From an uncultured Bacteroidales bacterium (GTDB lineage: Bacteria > Bacteroidota > Bacteroidia > Bacteroidales > FEN-979), in assembly GCA_903887775.1 (NCBI GenBank), contig CAISRB010000004.1, positions 1 to 45,247 on the forward strand: DNA of 45,247 bases, in the 5' to 3' direction. The position numbers and the translations under genes were made by a program. Positions 1-8,249 of this stretch are shown here, piece after piece. Positions within the stretch are counted from its first letter, which is position 1, and each line of letters opens with the position of its first letter. Below the pieces are notes generated by a model, which was not told the origin of the DNA, did not search any database, and saw nothing but the letters and a program-made list of their open reading frames with translations.

Positions 1-138
1 AAATACTCCTTGTTCTGGACATCAACCCCCAGCGATACCATGAGCTGGTACCGTTGTTTCAATTTCAACGAAAGGGGCGTGTACCGAATGACAACCCTGT
101 GGAGCCAGGGATTATCGGTCAGATGTGTCAAAGACTGA
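1..138 (+). CDS. FISUMP-domain exported protein, C-terminal end (partial)
   Basis: Frame 1 is open from the window edge to TGA at 136-138 and gives about 45 residues. They include WTSTPSDTMSWYR and end in GLSVRCVKD. The aromatic W-S-T...WYR run followed by a terminal SVRCVKD is the typical ending of the 'Fibrobacter succinogenes major paralogous domain' found in many exported Bacteroidota proteins. The rest of the gene lies upstream of the window, so signal peptide and other domains cannot be judged. Function is unknown beyond probable surface or secreted location. Confidence 0.75.
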   Translation, partial: KYSLFWTSTPSDTMSWYRCFNFNERGVYRMTTLWSQGLSVRCVKD

Positions 139-167
139 GTGCGCCCTTCAGGTATCCTTTATATCTT

Positions 168-237
168 CAATAAAATCAACCACTTTGAGGTAATCTGGAA
201 TGATTCTAAGGTTAGATATTTCGTCAGAGTAGTGTAC
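168..237 (+). repeat. Dispersed repeat family 1, copy A
   Basis: About 70 bp running from the AAAATCAACCACTTTGAGG block to the GTCAGAGTAGTGTAC end. It is close to copies at 10221, 22762, 24667, 33412 and 39897, all on the same strand. Read on the minus strand, copies A, C and D encode a similar peptide containing PDYLKVVDFIE. Conservation includes third codon positions, so it looks like a DNA-level repeat. Confidence 0.85.
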
Positions 238-249
238 GATTTAGCACTT

Positions 250-281
250 GAAACCCACGTCAATCGTGGGTTTCTGCTTTT
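250..281 (+). terminator. Hairpin terminator after the FISUMP gene
   Basis: Perfect 10-bp stem GAAACCCACG / CGTGGGTTTC around a 5-base loop, followed by a T-rich run. It lies between convergent genes, directly after family 1 repeat copy A, and may end transcription from the left. Confidence 0.6.
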
Positions 282-344
282 TGAGTACCCAAATAAGTAC
301 CTAAAACTTTTTTTAATGAAATTGAATATTAATTCCTATCCTAG

Positions 345-405
345 AAGAAACGCTGACTTTGACCAGCCTTTGCCGGAACGACTTGACCATCTCATTTTAT
401 TGATT
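345..405 (-). repeat. Dispersed repeat family 2, inverted copy
   Basis: The reverse complement matches segments at 36333-36393 and 11865-11927 over about 60 bp. Shared pieces are AATCAATAAAATGAGATGG, GTTCCGGC and GCTGGTCAAAG. Confidence 0.75.
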
Positions 406-494
406 GCTAACATTGTAATGCGGTCAATATAAATCGGCATAAGGTGGACACTAATGCCGGCAGGTCAAACAGATTTCATTATTTACAAATATCC

Positions 495-2252
495 TTAAAA
501 ATTGAAATGGATCATGGCCTGCAGCTGTGTCCAGGGCTGAGAGACAGGATCGGGCAGGGTGGTTGCGAACCCTTTTCCCGGCCATAACGCTGAAGCCGTA
601 AACCGCAGAAAGATATACTTCGAAACAAAACGCTCGGCAACCATGAGCAGTTCCTTGCCGATCTGTTTATCCGAAAAGTTACCGGAAGGTGGCATAGGTA
701 CGGATGTCAGCTGGTTTGCCATGATGAAGATATATTGGGTTGTCACACGCCAGCGATTGGGAAAAAGCTGTAGCTGAAAACGGTGCACCTCCATATTGGA
801 ATTGAAAAGAACATTCTTCATCAGGACACCCTGGACCCAGGTGAAGATATCGTCGCCCGAGTAAAAGAAATCCCAGCGTTCCAGCTGGTGTGTTGCCGGG
901 TTGTCTCCTGATAGCAAAGAATAACGGTAACTTACTGCCGGCCGTAATTTCACGTCCCCGAACGACCACCCCCCCTCGGCTGCCATGCCCCAGGCAAGCA
1001 TTGGAATCCGGTTGTTCACCTCGAGTCCGCCCTCTGCCTTTGCAAAAAAGAAAGACTGGTCGGGACGGGGCATCCATTGAAATCGAAGATTCATGGCATT
1101 TGTTCCCTGCCGGGTGGTCTGGGAATAATCGGGGAAGAAATAGGGAAAGTCCGACTTCAGGGCATTCAGGTAGGTAAATCCGCCGCTGAGACCCCAGGCA
1201 CGGTTGTATTCGAGATTAAAACCAGCCATCTGTGTATGGCTTTCGTTAGCCGGGTAATCATTTGGCTGGATGTAAAATCCCTCGAGCTTCCAACGGTCAT
1301 ATGCCAGTTTGACCAGCCCCACCAATCTGCCGCTGAACCTCGGCCAAGCGTTCATTCCTCCCCAGGTTCCTCCGTTTCCACCAATCTGGCAGATCAGCAT
1401 ACCGGTACCTATGCGGTAAGGCTGCTTTCCGAACGATGCAGTATACCTGAAAAGGTGACCGTTTTTCAGCGTCACGACGCCGAGGATACCGGCATATGCT
1501 TCCTCGATTTGAAGGGCGAACGTACTGCTGTTGGCGTTATACAACTCACTCCCGAGGGTGGTTACCCCAAGGCCGTTGACCGCAGCATAAAGGTATACTG
1601 GGTTCTCACTATGGTTTATTTTAACGATACCTGCCAATCCAGCCTTCAGGTAAGCCTCGAAATCGAGAGCCGGAGCAGTGCCCGGTGGATTTTTCCCAAA
1701 CGGGTTATATTTTGTAAAGACATTGCCGTTTCCCCACCATGTATTCGTGCTCAGGGTTGGCATCATGGCTCCCACCAGGTTAATTTTAACCATGCTGTTC
1801 TTATTCTGGAAAAGAAGCGGAAAATCAGAAGTTTTACCTGAAACGGCCATACCTTGTCTGCTGGCTGCTTTAAATCCTTTGGTTGAAAGCCTCACATGCA
1901 GGATCAGAATGACAGCATTACCTGTGCTCAGATCGGCATTCCAGTTGATTGTCCCGATTTCTGGGATCTGAAGTGCATTTCTTACGGCCATGTCAAGTTC
2001 ATTGGGAGAGACCGTGTTCCCAGGATAGACATTCACAGCACGGATGATTTCCTGTGTAAGCGAAGTTTCGATCCCCTTGTCGGGCTGAACAGAATCCCAT
2101 ACAATCCTGACCTCTGAAATGATCATTGCCTGAATAGCTCCTGGCGCTCCGGTACTTGGAGCCCCGCCTTGCGCGAATACGTGGTTACTTGCTGCCAGCA
2201 ATAAAAAAAGGATCAGATATCTCCTGATCCTTAGCTTTCTTTTAATCTTCAT
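495..2252 (-). CDS. Alginate-export-like outer-membrane beta-barrel protein
   Basis: 585 residues from an ATG at 2252. An open frame extends 24 codons further upstream, but the sequence at 2252 (MKIKRK, then a hydrophobic run ending VFAQ) is a clean Sec signal peptide, so this start is chosen. The mature part is rich in alternating aromatic and polar residues with many Gly/Asn turns. It ends in Phe (IHFNF), typical of outer-membrane barrels. The C-terminal third (EVHRFQLQLFPNRW, then a DKQIGKELLMVAERF-like segment) resembles the alginate_exp family, here probably a channel for an unknown small polar or amphipathic substrate. It is the last gene of a leftward operon with two SDR dehydrogenases, 28 bp after the previous stop, suggesting uptake of their substrate. 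The substrate is not known. Confidence 0.7.
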   Translation of the reverse strand: MKIKRKLRIRRYLILFLLLAASNHVFAQGGAPSTGAPGAIQAMIISEVRIVWDSVQPDKGIETSLTQEIIRAVNVYPGNTVSPNELDMAVRNALQIPEIGTINWNADLSTGNAVILILHVRLSTKGFKAASRQGMAVSGKTSDFPLLFQNKNSMVKINLVGAMMPTLSTNTWWGNGNVFTKYNPFGKNPPGTAPALDFEAYLKAGLAGIVKINHSENPVYLYAAVNGLGVTTLGSELYNANSSTFALQIEEAYAGILGVVTLKNGHLFRYTASFGKQPYRIGTGMLICQIGGNGGTWGGMNAWPRFSGRLVGLVKLAYDRWKLEGFYIQPNDYPANESHTQMAGFNLEYNRAWGLSGGFTYLNALKSDFPYFFPDYSQTTRQGTNAMNLRFQWMPRPDQSFFFAKAEGGLEVNNRIPMLAWGMAAEGGWSFGDVKLRPAVSYRYSLLSGDNPATHQLERWDFFYSGDDIFTWVQGVLMKNVLFNSNMEVHRFQLQLFPNRWRVTTQYIFIMANQLTSVPMPPSGNFSDKQIGKELLMVAERFVSKYIFLRFTASALWPGKGFATTLPDPVSQPWTQLQAMIHFNF

Positions 2253-2280
2253 TACGATAGCCGATGTTAAATAAACAATA

Positions 2281-3084
2281 TCAGTCTTTACCTGGCATTT
2301 TGCTCTTATAGCTCCCACCTCCATCGATCCTCAGGTCGATGCCGGTAATCCACTGTGCAGCAATACTCATCAGGAACATCATGCCATAAGCGATCTCCAT
2401 GGGCATACCCCTGCGTTTCATGACAAACATTTCGGCAAGTCTTCTCAGCATTTCCGGATCATAGCCGGCAGCCAGGGTGGAATCCCCGTTATCGACAGAG
2501 CCGATCAGCACCGTATTGAAGCGCACCTTGGGTCCAGACACCACAGCCATGCTTCTGACCATGTTCATCAGTCCGGCCTTGGCAGTACTATACTCAATAA
2601 ATTCAGGTGATGGAGTTACACCCACCATTGATCCACTGAAAACAACAGATGCATTGGGTTCCTTTTCAAGATAGGGCATGCACAGTTTTGTGAGATTATA
2701 GGCACCAACTGTATTGAGGAGATACGACTTCACCATTTTATCGCTGTCGGATTCCCAGATTGGGGTTGAAGCACCCCAGCCGACATTGTTAATCAGTCCT
2801 GATATCTTGCCGAACTTGCCAATGGTCATCTTGATCAGTTCCCCGAGATCACTTTCGACGGTTGCATTTGTCTTTATCCCAAGGGCTTCTTTTCCTGATT
2901 CTTTGGTTATCTCAGCCGCGACTTTTTTTGCTCCCTCTTCATTGAGGTCGGAAATTACGACATTCGCTCCCAGGGAGGCAAAAAGGTGACCTGCTGCACT
3001 CCCGATGGCGCCTGCTGCGCCGGTGATAATTATAACTTTTCCTTCAAATGAAAAAAGCTTCTCAATATTAGTTTTCATATTCAT
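2281..3084 (-). CDS. SDR-family oxidoreductase
   Basis: 267 residues, a classical short-chain dehydrogenase/reductase of normal length. Visible motifs: cofactor-binding TGAAGAIG at 21-28, with the usual third Gly of TGxxxGxG present but Ala before Ile; NNVG at 99-102 in place of NNAG; Ser near 150-152; YSTAK with Tyr165 and Lys169 as catalytic pair. The C-terminal ITGIDLRIDGGG is the family signature. Asp46 after the second strand suggests preference for NAD(H). It lies 25 bp downstream of the HdhA-like SDR and just upstream of the barrel gene. The substrate is unknown; a hydroxy/oxo group on a cyclic or fatty compound would fit its neighbour. Confidence 0.85.
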   Translation of the reverse strand: MNMKTNIEKLFSFEGKVIIITGAAGAIGSAAGHLFASLGANVVISDLNEEGAKKVAAEITKESGKEALGIKTNATVESDLGELIKMTIGKFGKISGLINNVGWGASTPIWESDSDKMVKSYLLNTVGAYNLTKLCMPYLEKEPNASVVFSGSMVGVTPSPEFIEYSTAKAGLMNMVRSMAVVSGPKVRFNTVLIGSVDNGDSTLAAGYDPEMLRRLAEMFVMKRRGMPMEIAYGMMFLMSIAAQWITGIDLRIDGGGSYKSKMPGKD

Positions 3085-3109
3085 TGTGTTTAAAATGGTA
3101 AATAAATTA

Positions 3110-3886
3110 TTAATCTAAAGTCTGTACTCCTCCGCCATTGACGAAGATTACCTGTCCGCTCACCCATTCAGAGACCGGGGCGGCAAAGTACAATACTGCG
3201 CCTGCAATATCATCCACCTCCCCCAACCGTTTTATCGGGGTGTTTTCAAGCATCTTTGCCTCGATTTCAGGCGTGAGCACGGAAGCAAGAGCGGCCGTTT
3301 TCGTTGCCCCTGGCCCAACGGCATTGACCCGGATTTTATCCACTCCGTAATCCATTGCAAGGTTTGCGGTCATATGGTTCATCGCTGCCTTGGAGGAAGC
3401 ATAGGCACTCATGTTCGGACTCCTGTTTATGCTGCTCATGGAGGTAATATTAATAATGGATCCATAACCAGTATCCTTCATATAGGGTGCACAAAGTTGT
3501 GAGAGTCTCCACGCAGAGAATACATTTAACTGAAACACCCAGGCAAATTTATCGACCGTGATCTTGTATGGGTTTTCACGGCCACCACCGCCGCCGCCGG
3601 CATTGTTAACCAGTACATGTACACCACCTAATTCTTTTATAGTGGTTTCCACCAGGTTTACAAGGTCAGCATCAATGGTAACATTACAGGCAATTCCAAT
3701 TGCTTTTCCTCCGGCTGCATTGATTTCTTCGGCTACTTTGAGGGCATCCTCATGTTTAAGGTCGCTAACAGCTATCGCTGCACCAGCTTTTGATAACATC
3801 AGACAGCAGGCTTTACCTATTCCATTGCCACCTCCGGTAACAATAGCTATCTTCCCTTTCAGGTCAAATAAATTATTGATTTTCAT
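3110..3886 (-). CDS. SDR oxidoreductase, 7-alpha-hydroxysteroid dehydrogenase-like
   Basis: 258 residues. Motifs: TGGGNGIG at 17-24, NNAG at 94-97, Ser149, Tyr162 and Lys166 (YASSK). From memory of the E. coli HdhA sequence, similarity runs through the family-specific parts: a glycine-rich NNAGGGG loop, NVFSxxxLSQLxAPxM, SYASSKAA-like and TPEIExKML. The C-terminal WVSGQ...GGGVQ also matches. HdhA oxidises the 7-alpha-hydroxyl of bile acids with NAD. The likeness suggests a steroid-type or similar alicyclic alcohol, but the specificity is inference. The gene starts 39 bp after the small membrane-protein gene and is followed after 25 bp by a second SDR, so all four leftward genes are probably one transcript. 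Confidence 0.85.
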   Translation of the reverse strand: MKINNLFDLKGKIAIVTGGGNGIGKACCLMLSKAGAAIAVSDLKHEDALKVAEEINAAGGKAIGIACNVTIDADLVNLVETTIKELGGVHVLVNNAGGGGGGRENPYKITVDKFAWVFQLNVFSAWRLSQLCAPYMKDTGYGSIINITSMSSINRSPNMSAYASSKAAMNHMTANLAMDYGVDKIRVNAVGPGATKTAALASVLTPEIEAKMLENTPIKRLGEVDDIAGAVLYFAAPVSEWVSGQVIFVNGGGVQTLD

Positions 3887-3925
3887 GATTTTAATTATTT
3901 TAATTTCTATTTGTGAGAAAATGAG

Positions 3926-4375
3926 TTAGTTAATAAGTTCAGTTTTTGTCATGTAATCAACCACACTTGCTACAACTCCGGCAATTAGTCCGGTGACAAT
4001 TACCGCCACCAGTGGAGTAACTGAAACCGCTCCTGCCATACGCTGCAAAATGATGGAAAGAGTAACCATTACTCCAAATGCAAAAAAAGCATTACGGATA
4101 GTGAGCCACAATCCTCTGGGATAAAATGCGGGTTTATTAGCTACCTTTAAAGTGAAATATGTAATTATTGTAAGTATAGCAGCTAATGATGATGCCAGAA
4201 TAACCGCTCCTCCAAGCACAGTATGCTCAGTAGTTGATATTGAATCAACTGTGAGAAAAATCTCATTCTTTCCTCTCATCTGAAACCAGTTGATCAGGCC
4301 ATTAATTACAGCATTAATACCACCACTCATCAAAGCTGCCTTAACTAAATCTGCATTCGTAAGTTTCGTTGTCAT
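3926..4375 (-). CDS. Small four-helix membrane protein, function unknown
   Basis: 149 residues, first gene of the leftward SDR/barrel operon. After a short polar N-terminus there are about four hydrophobic segments: 13-29 (amphipathic), 52-76, 91-109 and 118-139. The protein ends YMTKTELIN. No catalytic motif or family was recognised. Position suggests a role connected with the two SDR enzymes, but nothing in the sequence proves it. The start ATG is preceded by an AT-rich leader without a Shine-Dalgarno sequence, as usual in Bacteroidota. Confidence 0.65.
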   Translation of the reverse strand: MTTKLTNADLVKAALMSGGINAVINGLINWFQMRGKNEIFLTVDSISTTEHTVLGGAVILASSLAAILTIITYFTLKVANKPAFYPRGLWLTIRNAFFAFGVMVTLSIILQRMAGAVSVTPLVAVIVTGLIAGVVASVVDYMTKTELIN

Positions 4376-4452
4376 ACTATTTATTGTTTGTCAGTGATTC
4401 AATTTTCGCAAGCTCGTTTACCCTGCCTGCAATAGGGGATTATAAAACTCAG

Positions 4453-4460
4453 CAAAAATA
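4453..4460 (-). promoter_or_regulatory. Candidate -7 box for the leftward SDR operon
   Basis: On the minus strand TATTTTTG fits the Bacteroidota -7 consensus TAnnTTTG and would give a leader of about 70 bases before the ATG at 4375. No clear -33 TTG was found at the usual distance. The 298-bp divergent region also serves the histidine kinase gene. Confidence 0.35.
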
Positions 4461-4653
4461 TATTGCTATTTCCCGATACGAAATAGGTTAAGTTCTATTT
4501 ATTACCTAGGAATTTATCTTAGGTATTATCCATCCTTCTTTTTCAAGGTACCCGCTTACAAATACAATATTTAGTCTGGGAATTATTCTTTGACAGCCAG
4601 GCAGAATGTGCTTTTGGGAATGAAATGTCCTCCTGCCAATGTGAAATAGTAAT

Positions 4654-4661
4654 ACATTTGT
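4654..4661 (+). promoter_or_regulatory. Candidate -7 box for the histidine kinase operon
   Basis: TACATTTG matches TAnnTTTG. Transcription would begin near 4667, only about 7 bases before the first ATG (4674) and 19 before the second (4686). The second ATG may therefore be the true start of the kinase. Confidence 0.4.
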
Positions 4662-4673
4662 GATATAACTCAA

Positions 4674-6182
4674 ATGGAAATTATTATGAATCCTGAACCA
4701 GATAGGGATAGTGTCAGCATAAGCCTTAAAGAATACGAACAGTTAAAATCTACTGCGGATTTTTTTCATGCTATTTTCGAAGAAAGCCCCTTTGTGCTGG
4801 TTATTAATGATCTTGAAAGTAATAAATATGTTAATGGAAACCATTGGTTTTGCGATTTAATGAGTGATCCGGGGAAAAACTTTATCGGAAAACCAATTAT
4901 GGATCTTGGTCTTGGGGTTAGTATGGAAAGTCATGAGGAGATGATCAGACTTATTCAGCAAAATGGTTATCTTAATAGTTATGAACTATCCTCCTATCGT
5001 CAACAAAATGGTGAGATTCATGATTTCCTTGTGTGGACCAGAATGATAAAAATAAAAGAAAAAAAGTATGCTTTCTCTACCATGCAGGATGTTACAGAAG
5101 GCAACAAGCACAGAAAAGAGCTGATAGCATCTGAAAAAAAATACAGGGGACTCTACCAGCAAATGCTCGACGCTTTTGTTCGTACCGACATGAATGGTAC
5201 CATCATAGAAGCAAACGAAGCTTTTCTTACGCTTACAGGCTATATGATGCATGAATTAAATAAAATGAATTTCCGCGACCTGACTCCTTTAAGCTTCCTT
5301 GTTGTTGAACAGGAGATATTAGAAACACAAATACTTAAAAGAGGTTACTCTGATCTATACCAAAAGGAGTATATCAGGAAGGATGGTGTTGTAATTCCTG
5401 TTGAACTCCGTACCCGCCTGGAAGTAGATTCACAAGGTCTTCCTTTATCAATGTGGGCCATTATAAGGGATATCAGCGAAAGACAAAAATCTTTTGCAGA
5501 GTTAAAAGAATCTCAGGTACAGCTTCGGGCATTGGCATCGCATATTCAGGATATACGCGAAGAAGAAAAGATCAGCATAGCGCGAGAAATTCATGATGAG
5601 CTTGGGCATTTGCTTACTGCCGTTAAGCTTGATCTCGAAGAAATTGGCGCAAGTCCGGCAACTGACAATAGTATTCAGGAAAAACTAAATCCTATAATTA
5701 GTCTTGTTGACTCTTGTATTGATACATCTCGTAAAATTTCCTACGATCTTCATCCTGGCATCCTCGATCACTTCGGGCTTATTCCCGCACTCGAATGGAT
5801 GATAGATCAGTTCATCATCCGAATAAAAATAAAATGCGCATTCAGCCTTCCCAAGATCCTTCCCGAATTTAACAAAACGGAATCCACTGTTGTTTTCAGA
5901 ATATTCCAGGAAATCTTTACAAACATCACCAGGCATTCCAAAGCCACTGAAATTGAGATTGTATTGAATCAAAGTCCCGGCAAAATCATGTTTGTGATTA
6001 CGGATAACGGGATAGGATTCGACACCGGCACAACAAAGAAAAACGCTTCGCTTGGCCTGCTCAGCATGAAAGAAAGAGCTTTGTCAATAGATGCGGAGTT
6101 AAGTATTGAAAGTGAGCCTGGTAAGGGGACAACCATTAAACTTCAAATCGAACAACCGGATTCAGCAATTAAAATATCCTAA
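4674..6182 (+). CDS. PAS-domain sensor histidine kinase (HisKA_3 type)
   Basis: 502 residues, cytosolic, with no membrane segment. Two PAS domains occupy about 25-142 and 155-270; the second ends in the PAC-like WAIIRDISERQ. A coiled linker leads to the HisKA_3 dimerisation domain with REIHDELGH, phospho-acceptor His307. The ATPase follows: N box EIFTNITRHSKA (413-424), G1 box DNGIGFD (444-450), and G2 region LGLLSMKERA. This is the NarX/DegS-like layout that phosphorylates NarL-type regulators, and one such gene follows after 3 bp. An ATG at 4686 is an alternative start (see the -7 box). Ligand or cue is unknown; cytosolic PAS domains suggest an internal redox, gas or metabolite signal. Confidence 0.9.
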   Translation: MEIIMNPEPDRDSVSISLKEYEQLKSTADFFHAIFEESPFVLVINDLESNKYVNGNHWFCDLMSDPGKNFIGKPIMDLGLGVSMESHEEMIRLIQQNGYLNSYELSSYRQQNGEIHDFLVWTRMIKIKEKKYAFSTMQDVTEGNKHRKELIASEKKYRGLYQQMLDAFVRTDMNGTIIEANEAFLTLTGYMMHELNKMNFRDLTPLSFLVVEQEILETQILKRGYSDLYQKEYIRKDGVVIPVELRTRLEVDSQGLPLSMWAIIRDISERQKSFAELKESQVQLRALASHIQDIREEEKISIAREIHDELGHLLTAVKLDLEEIGASPATDNSIQEKLNPIISLVDSCIDTSRKISYDLHPGILDHFGLIPALEWMIDQFIIRIKIKCAFSLPKILPEFNKTESTVVFRIFQEIFTNITRHSKATEIEIVLNQSPGKIMFVITDNGIGFDTGTTKKNASLGLLSMKERALSIDAELSIESEPGKGTTIKLQIEQPDSAIKIS

Positions 6183-6185
6183 GCT

Positions 6186-6827
6186 ATGGAGAAACCGATA
6201 AAAATACTTATTGCCGACGACCATAACCTGATCCGGGACGGACTTATAAATACGATCTCCAAAAGGATGGCAGCTGTCACATTTGGTGAAGCCAGTTCGG
6301 CTGCCGAAGTTTTAAAAGAAATATTTCATCAGAAATGGGACTTGCTTATTCTCGATATCAATATGCCGGGCCGTGACGGTCTGGATGTTCTCAAGGAACT
6401 TAAAACACTGCAGCCTGAACTTCCTGTAATTATCCTGAGTATGTACCCTGAAGATCAATATGCTGTGCGAACCCTCAGGATAGGAGCATCCGCCTACCTT
6501 ACAAAAGAAACATCATCGAAGGAACTCATCAAAGCCATTCAGACCGTACTGGCAGGTCAAAAATATATAACGGCATCCATTACTCGGATTTTAACTGAAG
6601 AAATTATTGGTAAATCAGCTAATCCGACACATGAAACATTGTCGAACCGCGAATTCCAGGTTTTTAAGCTGATAGCTTCCGGCAAAAACATTTCTGGTAT
6701 TGCTCTCGAACTTTCCCTCAGCGTTAAAACAATCAGTGTTTACCGCGCAAATATTCTTGAAAAATTAGCATTGAAAAACAATGCTGAAATAACGAATTAC
6801 GCCTTCAGGAACAATCTTACAGATTAG
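6186..6827 (+). CDS. NarL/FixJ-family response regulator
   Basis: 213 residues. The N-terminal receiver has the acidic pair Asp11/Asp12, phospho-acceptor Asp57 (LLILDINMPG) and Lys107 (YLTKE). The C-terminal LuxR-type helix-turn-helix spans about 153-195 (LSNREFQVFKLIASGK to SVKTISVYRANI). It starts 3 bp after the histidine kinase stop and is surely its cognate partner. Targets are unknown; the divergent SDR/barrel operon across the 298-bp intergenic region is the nearest candidate. Confidence 0.92.
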   Translation: MEKPIKILIADDHNLIRDGLINTISKRMAAVTFGEASSAAEVLKEIFHQKWDLLILDINMPGRDGLDVLKELKTLQPELPVIILSMYPEDQYAVRTLRIGASAYLTKETSSKELIKAIQTVLAGQKYITASITRILTEEIIGKSANPTHETLSNREFQVFKLIASGKNISGIALELSLSVKTISVYRANILEKLALKNNAEITNYAFRNNLTD

Positions 6828-6919
6828 TTTTCCTGCCTCCCTTCTTTTTTTCTTTCTATAGGAAAAATTCCTATGCAATAATTGGATTTTCACCTAATCC
6901 ACATCAGAATACCCTGGAC

Positions 6920-6927
6920 TACTTTTG
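6920..6927 (+). promoter_or_regulatory. Candidate -7 box for the orphan receiver
   Basis: TACTTTTG fits TAnnTTTG and lies 37 bp before the ATG at 6965. No clear -33 element. It suggests the receiver is transcribed apart from the kinase/regulator pair. Confidence 0.4.
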
Positions 6928-6964
6928 CGGGCAATAGCGTATCAGTTTAGTGTGAACCCTGCTC

Positions 6965-7342
6965 ATGACAATTCTGATTATTGATAACTCTGTATTTCTA
7001 CGTGAAAAGCTGGTTAAAGCTTTTTACGAAATTGATAATACTTTGTTGATCAGGGAAGAATCGACATTTGATTCCGGAGAGTCCGCATTTAACTCATACA
7101 ATCCTGACCTGGTTATTCTGGAGATTGACCTCAAATCACATGGAGGGATTGCTCTGCTGAGAAAAATGAAAAGAACTTCCCCGGCTTCTGTGGTGATCAT
7201 CTTTACCGATTATTCAACCGAAGAATTCAAATTAAAATACCTGCAAGCCGGCGCTGATTATTTTTTCGATAAATGCAAAGAGTACCGTGAGATATTAGAA
7301 GTCGTAAGAAACCTTGTAATTCACAAAAAACTGAACAAGTAA
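6965..7342 (+). CDS. Stand-alone receiver-domain protein with Glu at the phospho-site
   Basis: 125 residues, one receiver fold and no output domain. Aligned with the preceding regulator (DLLILDINM), this protein reads DLVILEIDL, so Glu53 sits where the phosphorylated Asp should be. The codon is GAG and the reading is clear. The acidic pair is reduced to Asp7-Asn8; the conserved Lys is Lys103 (FFDKCKE). A Glu at this place can mimic phosphorylation or make the domain phosphorylation-independent, so it may be an always-on protein-interaction module. It lies between the NarL-type pair and an outer-membrane protein. An alternative is that Asp55, two residues on, accepts phosphate. Confidence 0.8.
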   Translation: MTILIIDNSVFLREKLVKAFYEIDNTLLIREESTFDSGESAFNSYNPDLVILEIDLKSHGGIALLRKMKRTSPASVVIIFTDYSTEEFKLKYLQAGADYFFDKCKEYREILEVVRNLVIHKKLNK

Positions 7343-7472
7343 TGTACATCAAATGATGAAAAAACTTTTAGTCAACCTGCTTTCGGCAAATATTGGTTTG
7401 AATGATATCAAAAAAATAAAAAAACCGTATTCCAAAAAGCGTTTTTCTCAATCCATTATTAAAATTCAGCTT

Positions 7473-8234
7473 ATGAAATCATCAATACTTTTTCTCGCAC
7501 TTTTTGTTGTTTCATCCTATGCCATGGCTCAATCCGATTCAGCCAGTATGGCAAAAATGGTGAAGGAGTCGGGAATTGACCCGACTAAAGTTCAATCGCG
7601 GGGTTCCTATTCATTTATTATCTCTGATCCCTCGGGGTCCTCTATCTCAATCTTCAACAAACTGTCATTTAACCTTGGCATCAACCGCTGGAGTTTCAAC
7701 GGGAAGTATGAGCTCACTTCTCGTTATACAAATAATGCTGAGGGGGCCTTTTCAACCGGTTCCGGTGATTTAAAGTTCAGCGCGTTGAATGCCTTCTTTG
7801 TAAAGGGGAAACATGCCCTGGCAGCATCTGCTGAACTGACTTTTCCTTTAGGTAAGCCCGGGTATGGCCTTCAGTATTTTGCACTGATGCCGGCACTCAC
7901 CTACTCATTTACAATAAATCCAAGCCTGATCTTCGCTGTACAGCCTCAGTACTTGTTTAACCTTGTTAAGGGGGACAACTATCCACAGTTGAGCATTCTG
8001 ACCACGAGAATTTTCATCGCCAAATTCACAAAATCGGGTTATTTCTTCGTTTTCGAGCCGAGGCCCATATACAACTTCACAACAAACCAGTTCGACCTAA
8101 TCCTCGCTCCTATCATTGGTAAGGCTTTGGGAAAAGGGTTTAACCTGGTATTTTTCGCAGAATTTCCCACGACGAAACGGTTTTGGGATCAAACAGGTCC
8201 TCTGTACACGGCTGGGATCAGCAAGAGTTTTTAA
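7473..8234 (+). CDS. Outer-membrane beta-barrel protein, function unknown
   Basis: 253 residues from the ATG at 7473. The open frame begins 40 codons earlier, but only this Met starts a signal peptide (MKSSILFLALFVVSSYAMAQ). The mature protein alternates hydrophobic and polar residues in strand-like stretches (for example HALAASAELTFPLG, SLIFAVQPQYLF) and ends GISKSF with a terminal Phe, as outer-membrane barrels do. No specific family was recognised. It stands 15 bp before the MscS-like channel gene and is probably co-transcribed with it. Confidence 0.65.
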   Translation: MKSSILFLALFVVSSYAMAQSDSASMAKMVKESGIDPTKVQSRGSYSFIISDPSGSSISIFNKLSFNLGINRWSFNGKYELTSRYTNNAEGAFSTGSGDLKFSALNAFFVKGKHALAASAELTFPLGKPGYGLQYFALMPALTYSFTINPSLIFAVQPQYLFNLVKGDNYPQLSILTTRIFIAKFTKSGYFFVFEPRPIYNFTTNQFDLILAPIIGKALGKGFNLVFFAEFPTTKRFWDQTGPLYTAGISKSF

Positions 8235-8239
8235 GGAGG
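8233..8239 (+). promoter_or_regulatory. Strong Shine-Dalgarno before the MscS-like gene
   Basis: AAGGAGG ends 10 bases before the ATG at 8250 and overlaps the stop of the preceding gene. Such a full anti-16S match is rare among the other genes here and fixes the start. Confidence 0.6.
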
Positions 8240-8249
8240 GCAAATTTCA

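Larger units (their letters stand above)
139..494. other. Gene-less stretch with repeats and a terminator
   Basis: No convincing gene lies between the FISUMP stop and the convergent stop of the barrel gene. The stretch holds a family 1 repeat, a strong hairpin, a GTACCC-containing segment near 284-300 resembling the sequence upstream of the integrase at 21.8 kb, and an inverted family 2 repeat. The open frame across 139-432 is made of these repeats and is not treated as a gene. Confidence 0.6.

Noticed and set aside
168-237. Repeat family 1 as integron attC sites
   Set aside because: GTTAGAT fits the GTTRRRY box and AATCAAC could pair with it imperfectly, and copies share one orientation. 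But no proper RYYYAAC box exists, copies E and F lack GTT, spacing is 2-12 kb with genes on both strands, and no integron integrase is seen.
139-432. 97-codon + strand frame as a gene
   Set aside because: It consists of repeat family 1, a terminator hairpin and an inverted family 2 repeat; no family likeness.
1077-1841. 254-codon + strand frame opposite the barrel gene
   Set aside because: Shadow of the alginate-export-like gene; no signal, motif or promoter.
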